Positions 1-15,355 of a DNA stretch of 64,000 bases are shown piece by piece. The position numbers and the translations under genes are program-made. Position 1 is the first letter of the stretch; each line of letters begins with the position of its first letter. The notes below the pieces were generated by a model that saw only the letters and a program-made list of their open reading frames with translations, searched no databases and was not told the DNA's origin. Source of the DNA: Rhea pennata (Eukaryota > Chordata > Aves > Rheiformes > Rheidae); NCBI RefSeq assembly GCF_028389875.1, contig NC_084678.1, positions 18,568,899 through 18,632,898 of the forward strand, in the 5' to 3' direction.

Positions 1-3000
1 AAAATGTGCCAGTCAAGGTGAACTACCCATAACCCACTCAAATTAGGTTCAACCTTGTCAGGTTCTCAAAATAACAACATCTCCAACCTTTCAGATAAGC
101 AGCACAATGCAAGCTCAGGTTAATGCACCAGGTAAGAGCTGGCCTCATGTACAAACAACATTTTGCTGTAGCAAGAGCAACAAACTCAAGAGAAATATTT
201 CAGTCAGGGTGAACAGGTGTTGGGGACAATGAGAGAAAAACATAGCTATAGTGATGCCTACTATAAAGAAAAAAGACACCCACAAGTTATAATCTACCAG
301 TTACACAAACAATACCTGACATTTCATTTCCTAATCATGGAGGGAGTACAATCAAGCCATTTCCTTCTCCAAGATTCTCTCTGGATAAAAAATTTACCAC
401 CTTCATCTTTACAACAAATAGAAAAGGCTGTCCTTCAGAAAATGTGCACCAGGTAAAAATATTCCAGCTTGGACCAAATGAAGTCACACAAAGGAAGACT
501 GCTAAGCTGAAAGCTCAGCCAGAACAGTGTTTCAAAAAACCCTGTGCAACCCACAGAATGAGGCTGACCAACAAGCAATCAGAAAGCATGGAGTGCATGC
601 TGTCCTGTGGAGACAGTCTCCATACCCAGTGAGTATGTATTAAACTATTGCTCTTTTTTAGCAAATATTGGTTATCACAGTTTTGAGAAACTTCTCCTGG
701 AGTCTCTCACTCCAGGAGAAAAACATACAGGCAATTTACTCTTTGCTGGGAGAGACATGTTAATATGGAAAAAACATATTCACAAGTGGCCTCTAAATAC
801 ACAGGTGCTGGTGCACACATACATACCCAGCACAATCAGCAATTGGACTGTATTCCTGTTTTCTACAGGAAAGCACCTGTCTTATTTTGTCCAAACAAAA
901 AAAGTTAGAAATTAAGACAATAAAGCAAGTGGAACTCAGAAGTAGAATAGAAGCTTGCCCATCACTTAGGCATAGCAAAGCGCTTACAAGTTTGCCATAA
1001 CTAGAAAGAAAGGAGTAGACCCAGACATATTTAGGAAACTGCAGCCCTCTGTACAGTGCTCATTATGGGGGTTAATATTGATAGCAGGCCTACCTAGACT
1101 AGTTATCCCCAGCCTTTTCACGAGGCAGTGCTCAACATCTGATACTTCTGAGGCTGAAAAGAGTCTCCTAAGCATGCTATACTGCAAATGAGAAGAGTCC
1201 TCTGATCCTAAACACCTTACTTTAATTAATGTCCAAGTACATTGTAATAAAAAGACAAGGTAGAACCAAAAAGCCGCTGAAGCAATGAACTATATAGCAT
1301 CAGCCCTAAGAATTGATAGCTTATCTTCTCTCCCTTTACTTGCTGAATCAGCAAGTCTCAACTAGTATACTCATATCTAATTAACATTGACTGATTATCA
1401 CTCCCTGCTTCAGTCTTTTGCAGTACAGTCACAGTTTATTTATATTACAACTTATACTGCAAGTTGCTACAAAAGTCCTCCAAATAAGCAGTATGAGTTA
1501 GAAAGAAGTTTCTACCAGAGTACAAGGGAAAAATGGTGCTTCACATGTCTCAGTGAAAATGCCCAGATTATAGGTAGAAGCCTTATGAATCTCTAACATG
1601 CCTTCTCCCTTGTGAACAACATGCATCATTTAGAGAGAGGAAGTGCATATTAAAACAAATACATTAATACTATAGAAAATTCTACAGAACTATAAAGTCC
1701 TCTGTTTCATTAATAAAAAGTGATGCAGACGTTGGCCCGCAGCTCTTGGAGTTAATGCACTCTGCCTGCAGGCTCAGGCTATGGCGTCCTTCAATATCCT
1801 TGACATTGAAAAAAAACCAAGCAGAGTCGAATTATTCTACTTTCACATCTCATTAAAAAAAGCTTTCAGTTGCATACAAACTCAGAAAATAACTCACCAT
1901 GACCCATTAAACTATGTTTGCCCTGAACTTCTTCCACAAATGAACACCCAATCGTGGCTAGAAACTATGTTCCTTATTCCAGTCAGCAAACATGCACAGT
2001 AAATACACAAGTGAAAGAAACAGATCTTGAAGACCACTTCACTGGATAGCAGTACCACAGAACAGATACCACATGGTCCTACCAAAGAAGAGATTCAAAT
2101 ATCGAAACGAATTAACTGAACAGAAGAACACAGAGAATTAGGAACTAAAGATTCATAGAGCTAGGAAACTCATCAGGCAGCCTATGTCAAACAACCCCCT
2201 GGAAGACTTACATAGATCAGTGACTCAGCAGAAGCTTTCCAGAAGAGTAGAATAGAGACTGGACTAAAGACACAAAGGGTACTTCAGGTCAATCTCTTAA
2301 CAGGGGATTGTCTGATGAAAGTGTTCTTTGAAAAGATTTCACTGTATGTCTGCAGACAAGAGAGGCAACAGATGTTAAATTTTAAATTACATGACATTTT
2401 GCAGTGAACCATAGTGATATATCTGATAAGACAACCATTTAGAAGCTCCTGGGAGGCAGCACAGAGGCTGCAATTCTGTGTAATAATCGCTATCAGTCAC
2501 TTACTGGTCTCTCACAGCACATCCTTCTCAATAACAGCATGCAAGTAATTCCCAGTTTTTCACATAGAAAGAGTAGCCAAGCTGAAATCCATCAAACATG
2601 AATTCACTCTGCTTCTGCAGAACGAGGTCCTTCACACAAAGCAGTGATGTAGGGGTAGCTGCAATGCAAGAAGAAATCAGCAGAGCAGCTCATAACCCAC
2701 TATTCAAAAGGCTCCTGAGAAGCAGCAAACTAAAACAATTAGAGTATTTTAAATAGAATTTGCCTATTCACAAACTCAGTCTTCTTTTCATTACAGATAG
2801 AGAGCAAAGCATGCTGCACACAGAATGAAAATGAGGAGGATGAAAGAACATTCCAAGGAAAACAAAAATATCTAGTAGAAACCTCCAATCAATCAGTGAA
2901 TAGCTGCAGCTTCTGAAACCCATGGATGCAGCAAAATGTCTTAGTCCTTTCTCAACAAGTCCCCAGATGGTAGCACTATTAGAAAATGCAGTCTCCAAAA

Positions 3001-3858
3001 CAAAAGGTGGAAAATGACATTCCTCCACTGAGCAGAATGAGAGGGCAGCAGACATCAGAGTGCTACCTGAGGGCTATGTGACAGTCTTTACCCTTGTCCC
3101 ATAAACAGACAAAGAGGAACATACTTCACTACCAAAAATCAAAGAACTACTAGAACTAGATCCTCTGCTTTCTGGAATTTTATGGTCCCCTAAAGACTTT
3201 CTGTGGCTATACTCTGGCCGTAGAACACTAAAAAGTCTGAGACACTGGATTCTTCTCTTACAACTGCCAAGACAATTGGAAACAGTCTGTCTCCTAGCAA
3301 AGACAGAAATAGCTAGTAACAGGCAAAAAGAGAGAACTGCTTCTTATTATTATTAAGTCATTCAAGTAAGCTGAAAAAAGTCTGCAACCCCAGCTGGCAA
3401 CACCTGAAACCTAGAACAAAAAACACTTTTGCTACTATAATTTTTTTCTATTGATAGTCTCTCTATTTATGCTGCGGGACCACTGGGTGTACAAGGGGAA
3501 GTGGCCAGCCCACTCCCCAGAAGCCGAGGCAGATGGGCAGGGCAGCCCAGGCCCCGTGACACCGCCGCGGAGCCGGCGCAGCGCAGCGGGCCTCGCACAG
3601 CCCCGGGACCTCGGCGGCAGCCCGAGCTCCGGCAGCGCCGCGGGAGGTAGAGATCAGCGGCTGAGGCCAGGCTGGAGCCTCGCAGGGGATCTGCCTCTGC
3701 CCTGGGCCCGCCAGACGAAAGGGCCGCGGAGCGCAGCAGACTCGCGGGGCGAGGCGGAGACGGCACCAGCCCTTCGGCCCAGCCCAGCCCAATCCCCCGG
3801 ATCCAGGCCCGGATCTAGGCCCGCGCCTGGCTCCCCCCGGCCCCGACCTGCACTCACC
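1..3858 (-). other. Probable first intron of an unidentified minus-strand gene
   Basis: No exon could be recognised on either strand in this AT-rich stretch. The open frames here are short, lack splice-site support and resemble no family I know. Because a strong minus-strand splice donor lies at 3857-3858 at the edge of a CpG island, the simplest reading is that this is the first intron of a gene transcribed leftwards out of the window. In human, STAU1 lies next to DDX27, but no STAU1 coding sequence is visible here, so the gene stays unnamed. A perfect hairpin at 692-720 is the only notable local structure. Confidence 0.4.
692..720. repeat. Perfect 12-bp inverted repeat with 5-base loop
   Basis: TTCTCCTGGAGT at 692-703 is followed by a CTCTC loop and its exact reverse complement ACTCCAGGAGAA at 709-720. 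It would form a hairpin in either strand. No coding or mobile context explains it. Confidence 0.85.
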
Positions 3859-4070
3859 CGACGCGACGCGGCGCGGCGCGGCGCGGCCCGGCCCGGCCCG
3901 GCCCGGCCCCGCCACCGGCCGCTCCCCGCTCCGGCCGCCCGCGAGCTCCAGCAGCAGCAGCAGCGGCGGCTCGCAGCCGCCGGACGCCACTCAACCGCCG
4001 CGCCGCCGATTGGCCGCCGATTGGCCGCGGCGCGCGCGTCACGCGCTCCCAGCGTGCTCCCATGGCGACC
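3859..4070 (-). promoter_or_regulatory. CpG-island promoter and noncoding first exon, minus strand
   Basis: Two ATTGG motifs at 4009-4013 and 4020-4024 read as CCAAT boxes on the minus strand. About 150 bases downstream the sequence reaches GTCGG followed by GTGAGTG, a near-consensus splice donor (exon end 3859). The exon between is GC-rich with CGGCC/GCGCG runs and, in the expected transcribed part (about 3990 to 3859), has no ATG, so it is probably 5' UTR. The ATG at 4063 lies upstream of the CCAAT boxes and is unlikely to be transcribed. Which gene it serves is unknown; its further exons lie left of the window. Confidence 0.55.
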
Positions 4071-4150
4071 GGCGGCGCGCCCCCGCCCCCGCCCCCGGCC
4101 CCGGCCCCGCGCCGCGCCCTGCCGCGGGTCTGACCCCGGGCTCAGCCCCG

Positions 4151-4169
4151 CCCCCCCCCCCCCCCCCCC
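4151..4169. repeat. Poly-C tract
   Basis: A run of 19 C residues at the edge of the CpG island. Such runs are prone to length error in sequencing. Confidence 0.8.
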
Positions 4170-4420
4170 AAATTTGCCGTAAGGCTACAGTATAATCATT
4201 AGTCACTGTGTTGCTGCAAATGTTTTATTTCTAGCTCCCAGTTTGTTTAACGTGATTCTTCGTTCTGTTTTGTGATGTTCTTTATTTTGTGACGTTAACG
4301 TTATTTCAGGGGAAAGTGGCTGTTTGGCTTTTGTTCTGTTGAACCAAAATGCTTTGTGGTCACGGCCACAGAGCACCTCTAGCTACCCGAGTGCTGCTGC
4401 GGCCAGAGCACCTTCCCGCC

Positions 4421-4950
4421 TGTCATAAGTTATTCTCTTGAAGGTTAATTCATACGGAGAGTTTGTTAAATCATGTGAACAATTTATTTAAGCAGCCACA
4501 AGCAAAACAGCGCTGGGCGGCCGGGGAGTCTCAGCTCCGCCAACGGCGCGCGCCTCCCTCACACACAGTCCCCCCCCTTATAGTCTGCGTTGTAATCTCC
4601 CGGTGCGTCCCGCGCATGTGTGAGTTGCTGGGGGGGTCGTCTGAAGCTCTCTGGTGGTCGTGGAGAGGAAGGCCGTGGTCTTCTTCTGTCTCTTTATTTT
4701 GGTTTGTCTCCTTGTGAGTGATCACAGGGGTTTGCTTATCTGTTGTGTTGACTCCCTTTTGGGATGCTGTTCTGTGAGAAAATTACAGGCGCCTGCTTAT
4801 CTTTTCTTTATCCTTTTACCTTCAAAACCTCTGAGCAGCTTGTTGCTTACTTCAGCTCTTCATAGTCCTGCAAGATAGCTAGGGCCCCGACACTGGTTCC
4901 ACAAGGGGTCATATAAGCTTTTGTGCTTACCATAATTTATTTGTCTGACA
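4421..4950 (-). mobile_element. Solitary LTR of an endogenous retrovirus
   Basis: Read on the minus strand, this 530-base block opens with TGTCAGACA and closes with TTATGACA, so its ends carry the TG...CA of an LTR within a 5-base inverted repeat (TGTCA/TGACA). A TATAAGG box lies near 4577-4583 and an AATAAA signal at 4488-4483, in the order expected for U3, R and U5. No primer-binding site, polypurine tract or viral gene flanks it, so it is a solo LTR left by recombination. I cannot see a matching target-site duplication. The family is uncertain (a bird class II or ERVL-like LTR is most likely). Its ends and signals are well kept, which suggests moderate rather than great age. It lies in the probable intron of the minus-strand gene and points the same way as that gene. 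Confidence 0.65.
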
Positions 4951-5220
4951 CCCTGATTGTTGTAAAACCTCCTCCTCCTCCCCCTCCATCGGCTTATTCC
5001 TCCTTCTAAACAATGAACAAATAGTTATAATTTATTACACCGCCCCGCGCCCCTGCGCAGCGATCGTCCCTCCGACCGGTCCCGGCCCGGGCACCGCGGC
5101 GCCAGCAGCTCCACCCGCGCCGGCGCTCGGCTCCTACTTGGAGCCGCAGCTGCCGAAGAGCCGCGCGAGGTCACCGCCCCGCGGCATCACCCCGCGAGGA
5201 GGCGGCGGCGGCAGCCTCAC

Positions 5221-8195
<2,975 letters not shown>

Positions 8196-8319
8196 AATAT
8201 TCTATAATGTACTTATGAACTGTGAGAAGACTGGTTAAGGGAATATACTGAGCAGTACCACCTGTCTGAACTTTGTTATGTATATTTTCTATTTACTGCC
8301 TGCAAAACTTGCCCTTTTT

Positions 8320-8325
8320 AATAAA
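8320..8325 (+). terminator. SNRPB: Poly(A) signal of SNRPB
   Basis: AATAAA lies 125 bases after the stop codon and is followed by a GT-rich stretch, the usual cleavage context. Confidence 0.8.
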
Positions 8326-8345
8326 GTTGGAAAACTCTAAGTGAA

Positions 8346-9114
8346 GTCACTGTTGTGCTGCTGTGTTTTAGGGATGCAACTGTTCCTTTTCAGTACTGCA
8401 ATTCTATCACATGAAAGGGCAGGTTTAAAGGGAAAGGCTCTATTTGTATAGGCAGCTCAGAAGTTAAAGAACTAGTTCTTATTGACCCATGCCCTTTTTA
8501 AGAACTAAGGTGTATCAATGAAATTTAGCCAGTGAGAAAGAATCTGTAAGGATATGAAGACTATATATATTTTTAACTTAACATGGTTATGAAATTAGAG
8601 GTTATGAATCAGACTACTTTCCCCTGCCTTACTCTGCTTTGCATAAGTACAGTACTATTTACATTAATAGTGATCATATTCAAGCCAGCCTGTTCTTGAT
8701 AACTGGAATTGCACTGCTTTTGGTTCAAGAATATATATGCCAGAATAAACAAACCTGTCATTAATTGCACACAGTACTGTAAAGCAGCCTGTATTCTGGC
8801 TGCAGGCTTGGATTCTTGCTGCATCATCTATAGCTGCTTTCATTTCAGGCAGGAGGAAGCTGTCTGCCTCTCCCTCTTTGAGATCATCTTTTCTTCCAAT
8901 AGCATGGTCCTGGAGGTACATCTAAACATTGCGATTGTTGCCTCAATTTTTTTTCTCCACTTCAAAACCATACAAATCCTTTCCAGCCATGTTAAGTAAT
9001 ATGGATCACAACAGTACAAAGGCAAAGCACTAAATATTATCCAATTTTTGCATCAAGACAGCAACTTGCTCTAGGAATCCTATAAGATACTGGGGTGTGG
9101 GGGGGGGGGAGGGG
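8346..9114. other. Spacer between the 3' ends of SNRPB and DDX27
   Basis: The two genes converge here. Small open frames on both strands (for example minus 8664-8921) have no splice or homology support. A G-run at about 9097-9107 is the only simple repeat. Nothing else was recognised. Confidence 0.5.
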
Positions 9115-9135
9115 TAACAAACAACCCTACAGTCC

Positions 9136-9141
9136 TTTATT
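9136..9141 (-). terminator. DDX27: Poly(A) signal of DDX27
   Basis: AATAAA on the minus strand, about 200 bases past the DDX27 stop codon. Confidence 0.65.
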
Positions 9142-9344
9142 GCACAGGTTGGTAAAGATGTAATTTTTACATATGAGTCTTTGCCAGAAATTTATGAACA
9201 TCTCTGAGCTATTCCAGAATAAATAAAAAAAAAAGTTCAATTTCACTGAAGTTGCTACACCTCACAGTAGAAAGAAATCCAGGCCGCTGTAGAGTGTGTC
9301 TGGAATACCTGCTTGTTCAAGTTATCTGCTTGGCAAAAACGTTC

Positions 9345-12300
9345 TTATTTTCTCTTGTACCTGAAAGAGAAAGTTCCTGAAATCATATTCCATCACAGCT
9401 GACAGATATGAAACAGCACTGAACAGACTTTCTAGAAAACACCTCCCAATTAGAAACCTAGGAACATAGTCTTAAAGGCAGTATCCTTGACTGCCCCAAG
9501 CATCAGACCTGTGGTAGTAGGGCAAGCTGCTGCAACACGAATCAATAGCTTTTGGCAACAGCTCTTTAAATAAGCAGGGTAAAAGGAAAGAGAAAGCAGG
9601 AATAATTTTTGAATAAAGTTGAGAGCTTTACCTGTATTTAGATTTGAAGTTTCCTCCTTTCCTGCGCTGTGCCAAACCCAAGCGCTTCCGATCTTCGAAT
9701 GATGGACTTTGTAAGAGAGGGGAAAAAACCAAAACACAACAGTAGAAGTACATCACTGCTGATCTAGCTCTGAGGCTCCTACTATTCACAGGGACAAAGA
9801 GTAGTAGCAGGTAGTTTCTGTTCATACGTTAGGATTCAGTATTTGCCTGGTACCGATCTAACCTCGGTCAAAATGAGTGGCTTGCTATTCCAGACATGTT
9901 CTGACAGTAGAAAGGGTTAATGAAAGCTGTTTTACCATGCCACAGGTACTTGCAAGATATTCTGCCCATGAGAAAACCAGAGGGCATGATTCTCCCTTCT
10001 CCCCATGATCAGAGAAAGCATTCCCCAGAAAATCCATTGCTATTAAGATGTATTACCCTGCACGATACTGCTTCAGGGCCTTCCTGCTTGTGTTGGTAAG
10101 CTCTTCATCAAACACAGACAGCTTTTTCCTTTGCTTAGGGCCTAACACAAAACGGAGACAACAGTGAGAACTTTGGCTGTAAGGAGGAGACCAAAGGTTA
10201 TCCTGTTTACTAGAACCTAGTAGCCTTGACCACTACAACCAGTGCAACCAGCAGAAAAAAAACAATGATGTTCTGCAACAGAAGCCTGACTGGTACCAGC
10301 ATCCATTCTTTGAAAGCAAGTAGTGCCTACCACTACACAAATTAGCTTATCTCACCTATATGTAACAAAGTAACTGACCTACAGCTGACTGCCTTAACTC
10401 TTCCCCTACCTGCTGGAGCTGCTGCTGGTTCCTCTTCCGGCAAGGCTCGGGCTCGCTTTGCTCGGCGATTCCTTTTTGCCATCCGCTCAGCGTACATTTG
10501 AGATTTTAAGATTTCAAACTGTGACCGCTCCTCTGGCTGGCAAACGTTAAAATGCAAGTATAAAGTGATGTAAGCTTTTGCTGAGCAGAAACTAGGACAA
10601 TCCACCCCAGCATCCCACTTGTCCACAGATCTACTCACTGTCATTTGGACTTTCTTCTGGGTATCCTGCATAAATTTTTTTCTTTTCTTTTTCCCTCGTA
10701 ATGCTAGGTCAAATTCCTGCAGGGCTTTAGCCACTGGACAGAAACAGAGAAAAACATGGGATAAAGAAGAATATCTTAAAACACAACAGAATCCAGTTGC
10801 TATAGAATTTAAAATAGCTAGCAGCCTCACGACTTACATTTTTCTTTTTTTCTCTCCTCACGGGTCTGGAACCAGCTTCGTTCCAAACCCTTACTCACAG
10901 TCTCCTGCTTTCCCGTCTCCAGCTGCTTCTTTGCTCTATTGATCTGAGAGATTCAGGCAAACAGTAAGTTCATGGTTGCTAAAGAAAAATCTTTCTACAG
11001 TAATTAAGTACATTAGAGCAACCTTGTTAAGCGCTCCATCCACTCCAGATCAACATCTTAACAAACAGACAAAAACCCCACACCCACTGACACACACACA
11101 CCACCAAACCCACAACTCACCTGGGCTTCTGACTGCTGCATCTCACGCTCCTCACGCTCCAAGCACAGAACTGCATAGACATCTTTCTCTAGATTCTCAA
11201 TCTTCTCTCGGAATTTTAGTATGACATCTGAAAAAAATCCAGCACAAATAATGTGAGAAGCAGCCCACACAACGTCCATCCCGCAATTCAGCATCTCCTG
11301 GTTATTCCAAGATGTTAGTGTCCTTCCTCTGTATCATGACATTCCCTGCCTGCCTCCCTCCTCTTTTTTACCTCAGTGGAGTGTGTACCTTGTGGAAGAG
11401 TTCTGGCTTTCACTGGTGTTTTGGCAGTTTTCACAATATCCTTTAGCATCTTACGCTCTTCCTCACCCACAAGTGAAACTGATCGACCAGCCCTGCCAGC
11501 TCTTGCTGTCCGCCCCACCCGATGCACATAGTGTTTGGTGGTGTTGGGCATGGTAAAATTGATTACCTATGAAAGAAGCAGTGTTAGCAACAAAACATTA
11601 AAGGTTCCAAAGCTCGTAACTGCAAATACTCACCGTTTTGACACCTTCAATGTCAAGTCCTCGTGCAGCCACATCTGTAGCTACCAGAATATCAATTTGC
11701 TCATCCTTAAAGCGCCTGAACAGAGATAGCAAATACGTTGGCAATTAATGCAGCAATTCGCTTCTACCCAGAAGCTGCCACCTTTGAAATTCTTTTTTTC
11801 CTATGAGTATTTGCTAAGTCTGGTAATACCTGAGAGCCTCCAGCCGCTGTGCCTGAGAGAGGTTCCCATGGAGCTCCCCAACCCGTAGACCCATCAGCCC
11901 AAGTAAGATGTGCATACGGTGAGCTTGCTTCTTGGTCTGGGTGAAAAGCATCACGTGATCAGGGAAGGTTCGTGTCAGCAGAGCTGAAAGAAAGTCTTAT
12001 CAGCAGCCTGCTTCATAGTAATCTACGAGGTCCAACTTTTCCTTGCTCATCACTAACCTGATACAATGGCCTCACGGTCCCCCTCTCGGTTGGGTCGGAT
12101 CCGAATAAATTCCTGCCTCAGGAAAGGGGCAACATCTGTGTTGCTGTTCACAAAAATTCGGATGGGATTTTTTAGAGAAACAGAAGCCAAATCTTTCACC
12201 TGTCAAAACAGGTAAGGAAAAATATGTACTCTCAGGTAAGAGATTTACTAGACAATTGTCTATTCCGCTTTCTGCCTGAATATGTTTCCCAGCAGCATGC

Positions 12301-15300
12301 CTTACCTCCTCTGTCATTGTGGCAGAGAAGAGCATTGTCTGACGGTGTTTGGAGCATAACCTGATTACTTCCTTCATCTGCTCCTCAAAGTATTCATCCA
12401 GCATCCTACACAAGCGAAATACAGCAAGGCAGCTTGAACTATTTCTAGCTAAGACTTATTACTTACGGCAATAAACATTACCCTATTCCCTGGGGAAAGG
12501 GAAGCAGAAGCTAGCACTTCATTTTTCATTACTGTTCTGCCCAACCCACCTATCTGCCTCATCCAAAATCAGCACTTCAACACTGCTGAGGTGGAAAGAG
12601 GGGCAGTTATGGAGATGATCAATCAGCCGCCCAGGAGTGGCGATAAGAATGTCTGGCCCAGAACGTAGAGCTGCTTCCTGAGTCTTCACATCAAGGCCAC
12701 CTGAAAGAGCGAACACGGACCACTGACTCCCTGAGCAGGATATAATAGAATATTACATAAATACATAAACCCCAATACTCTGAGAATTGGAAAACAATTC
12801 CAAACACCACATTCACAATTAGAAATGACCAGCTTTTCTTTATCATAAGAAAAGACAGAATTGCATAATATTAAAAAATGAGAATTGAAACTATAGCACA
12901 CCTACTAAAAACATGCCTGCAATAACTGTACAGCCTCCAGCTTTAAAGCACAGGATTCCAAGTGCTCTACAGCAATCTGCAGTGAGATGTATGGTTCATG
13001 TAAGCAACTTAATACTGACCTACAGCAAGGCAAGTTGTGATGTTGCTGAACTGTGCCAGCTGTTTTGTAACAGAGTGCACCTGAATACCCAGTTCTCGAG
13101 TTGGCACTAGAACCAATACTCGTGTTATTGGAGCCTGACGAGGTTTATAAATCAAGCGCTCAAGAACAGGCAGGATGAAGGCAGCTGTTTTACCTACAGA
13201 AGAAAAAGAAGAATTACCAAGCTATTGTGAACAGTTAATTCTCCATCTTTCCTACCTCCTGCTCAACTCCTACCTGTCCCAGTAGCAGCACAGGCACAAA
13301 TATCCTTCCCCAGAAGGCCCACTGGGATACAAGCCTTCTGAATTGGGGTTGGTTGCTTGAAGCCAAGAGCTGTGATTGCCTACACAGGAGATAAAGCAGT
13401 TAACCTCCTTATATAAAAAAGACAAGTTTCACTCAAGATAGCATTGACATATATTGCAGATCAAAGAACAGTTTCTATAATTTTGAAATAAGAGCTCCTA
13501 GAAGGCTAACTATCATACCATCCCTATCTCACATTTCCGGTTCAGAGAGGCTGCAGAGAGAGGAATAATTTGACAGTTCTGACTGGTGGAGGAAAAGCAG
13601 TATATTATCTACAGTAACTTATGTAATAAGTAAAACGGCTAAATACCTTTAACAAAGGTCGTGAAAGATTCATGTCCTGGAATGACAAGTTATCATCATA
13701 TTGAGAGGCATCTTCAAAAAAACTCTCTGCTTCCTAGAAACAGCAACAACAAAACTGGAACAACATAGGCAACAACGCAACACTTAAACAAAACCTTCGG
13801 GGCTGCTCTGTGACCCGCAGTTTGTTAACCCAAATCAAATTACTTTAGATGAAATGCTGGAGAATGATCTAGTGTCATTCTGTCCAACACTTACTACTTC
13901 TGCATTTTTCCATCTCTTCCTTTCCTTCACTTTGAGAGTATCTGCAGAAAAAGAGAAAAGCAATGGGAATTTAATAAGCACAGCTAAACACTTTACAAGA
14001 TATGGTGCCTGCTCTCTTCTTCTACTTTTTGCTCTTAATGAGTCATTGATAGAGAGGTCTCAGAAAATAATATCAGACATAAAATAGAGTAAAACGTCAA
14101 GCAAATTATTTTCTCAGGGACAACTCTGAATAAAGTACTACAGCTACAATTCAGAATAAGCTTGATCAAGATCAGAAGTAGCATCACAGAGGCCTGTGAA
14201 CAAGGCAACACAAATTAAGAGATTATTACTCGTTCCCACCAAGGTCTCACTGGAGACTTCTCTCCACTGAGCCAATAGTCTGTCAGATCTTTGCTTTTGT
14301 CTACCTCTCTGTGTACTGCTAATACCTGCTTTAGTGAAGATACTTTCATCATCTAATGAGTTCTGGGATTCCACATCCTCTTCTTCCTCCCCATTAAAAT
14401 CTTCACTGTCTCTCACTTTGGTTTGATTATCATCAGTCTGTGCATCTTTTTCTTTCACTTTTGCATGTTTAGCTTCTTTCTCCTAGGAAGAGATATGAAA
14501 TGAACAGTTTAAAAAGAATAAAAAAGAAACTTCAATCTTTTCTGAGCTTTTTTTTTTAATTATGAGCCCATTCACAAGTGCATGGGTTTATAAAAAATTA
14601 AGCATAAACAATTCTTCATTTTTCAGCAGCTCAGCAACCCATCAAGTGTGTCTGCAAACCCAATCAAGGTGATGAGCTGCAGCTTGGGCACAGGCACTCA
14701 GGATGCTTTCAGAGCCTGTACCTCTGAAAGGGGAAGCTAAGGCAAGCCAGACCCATACCAATCTTTCAGTAAGAGGAAGCACTAGGGGAATGTCCCTGAC
14801 CTGGATCTTCCTTTTCTGTCTCACTTTCTCAATCTTCTCGTCCAGCGTTGTAGCTGCTCTCTAAGCAGGAAACCAGAAGAAAGGAACCATAAGAAAAGCC
14901 TGGAAGAGTGTGGGGCACAGTGGTCTGGCTCCCGGCCTCCACTCCCTGCCCCTGGTCCTCACCTTGCCACGGAGCTGGCGCAGTGCTGCTGCCCAGGTGC
15001 CCTCTCCGCCTGCCTCCACCTCACCGAAGACGAACGCGCTGCAGAAGTCCCCGCAGGGGAGGCCCCGCAGCCCAACGCGGCTCGGCCCCTACAGTGACAC
15101 CCAGTGAGCAGCGGTCACGGGCCAGGCAGGCCACACTGAATCGAACAGGCCAGCCCAGCCCAGCCCCTGCAACCCAACCCGGCCTAGCCTCATGCAATGC
15201 AACCCGGGCGCGGACCCTTGCTCCCAGGACCAGGCAACCTGACTCCGCTCCTGGGTCGGCCGCACCTGCTCATCCTCAGAGTCCTCAGACTCAGGGTCCT

Positions 15301-15355
15301 CGGGCGCCGCATCCCCCTCCACAATAGTCCCCACGAGGCCCAGACTCTGCAGCAT
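9345..15355 (-). CDS. DDX27: DEAD-box RNA helicase DDX27 (yeast Drs1 orthologue)
   Basis: A nucleolar ATP-dependent helicase needed for 47S rRNA processing and large-subunit assembly. Coding exons, in transcript order: 15355-15266, 15088-14963, 14860-14801, 14482-14326, 13941-13895, 13733-13647, 13379-13274, 13193-13020, 12700-12550, 12405-12306, 12199-12058, 11983-11830, 11715-11634, 11566-11389, 11227-11121, 10943-10838, 10733-10639, 10536-10410, 10141-10057, 9706-9632, 9360-9345. Every phase matches; 2265 bases give 754 residues. Visible motifs: Q motif GFKQPTPIQ, motif I ATGTGKT, Ia PTRELGIQ, Ib [28 protein letters not shown] and [15 protein letters not shown]. The acidic N-terminus ([15 protein letters not shown]) supports the start. 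The basic tail ends in YKRK. The last coding exon is only 16 bases. Confidence 0.95.

Noticed and set aside
3451-4182. Long plus- and minus-strand open frames of Arg/Pro/Ala-rich composition
   Set aside because: They overlap on both strands in a CpG island, have no family resemblance and partly rely on non-ATG starts.
8664-8921. Minus-strand 85-codon open frame between SNRPB and DDX27
   Set aside because: No recognisable domain, no splice context, and it lies downstream of both poly(A) signals.
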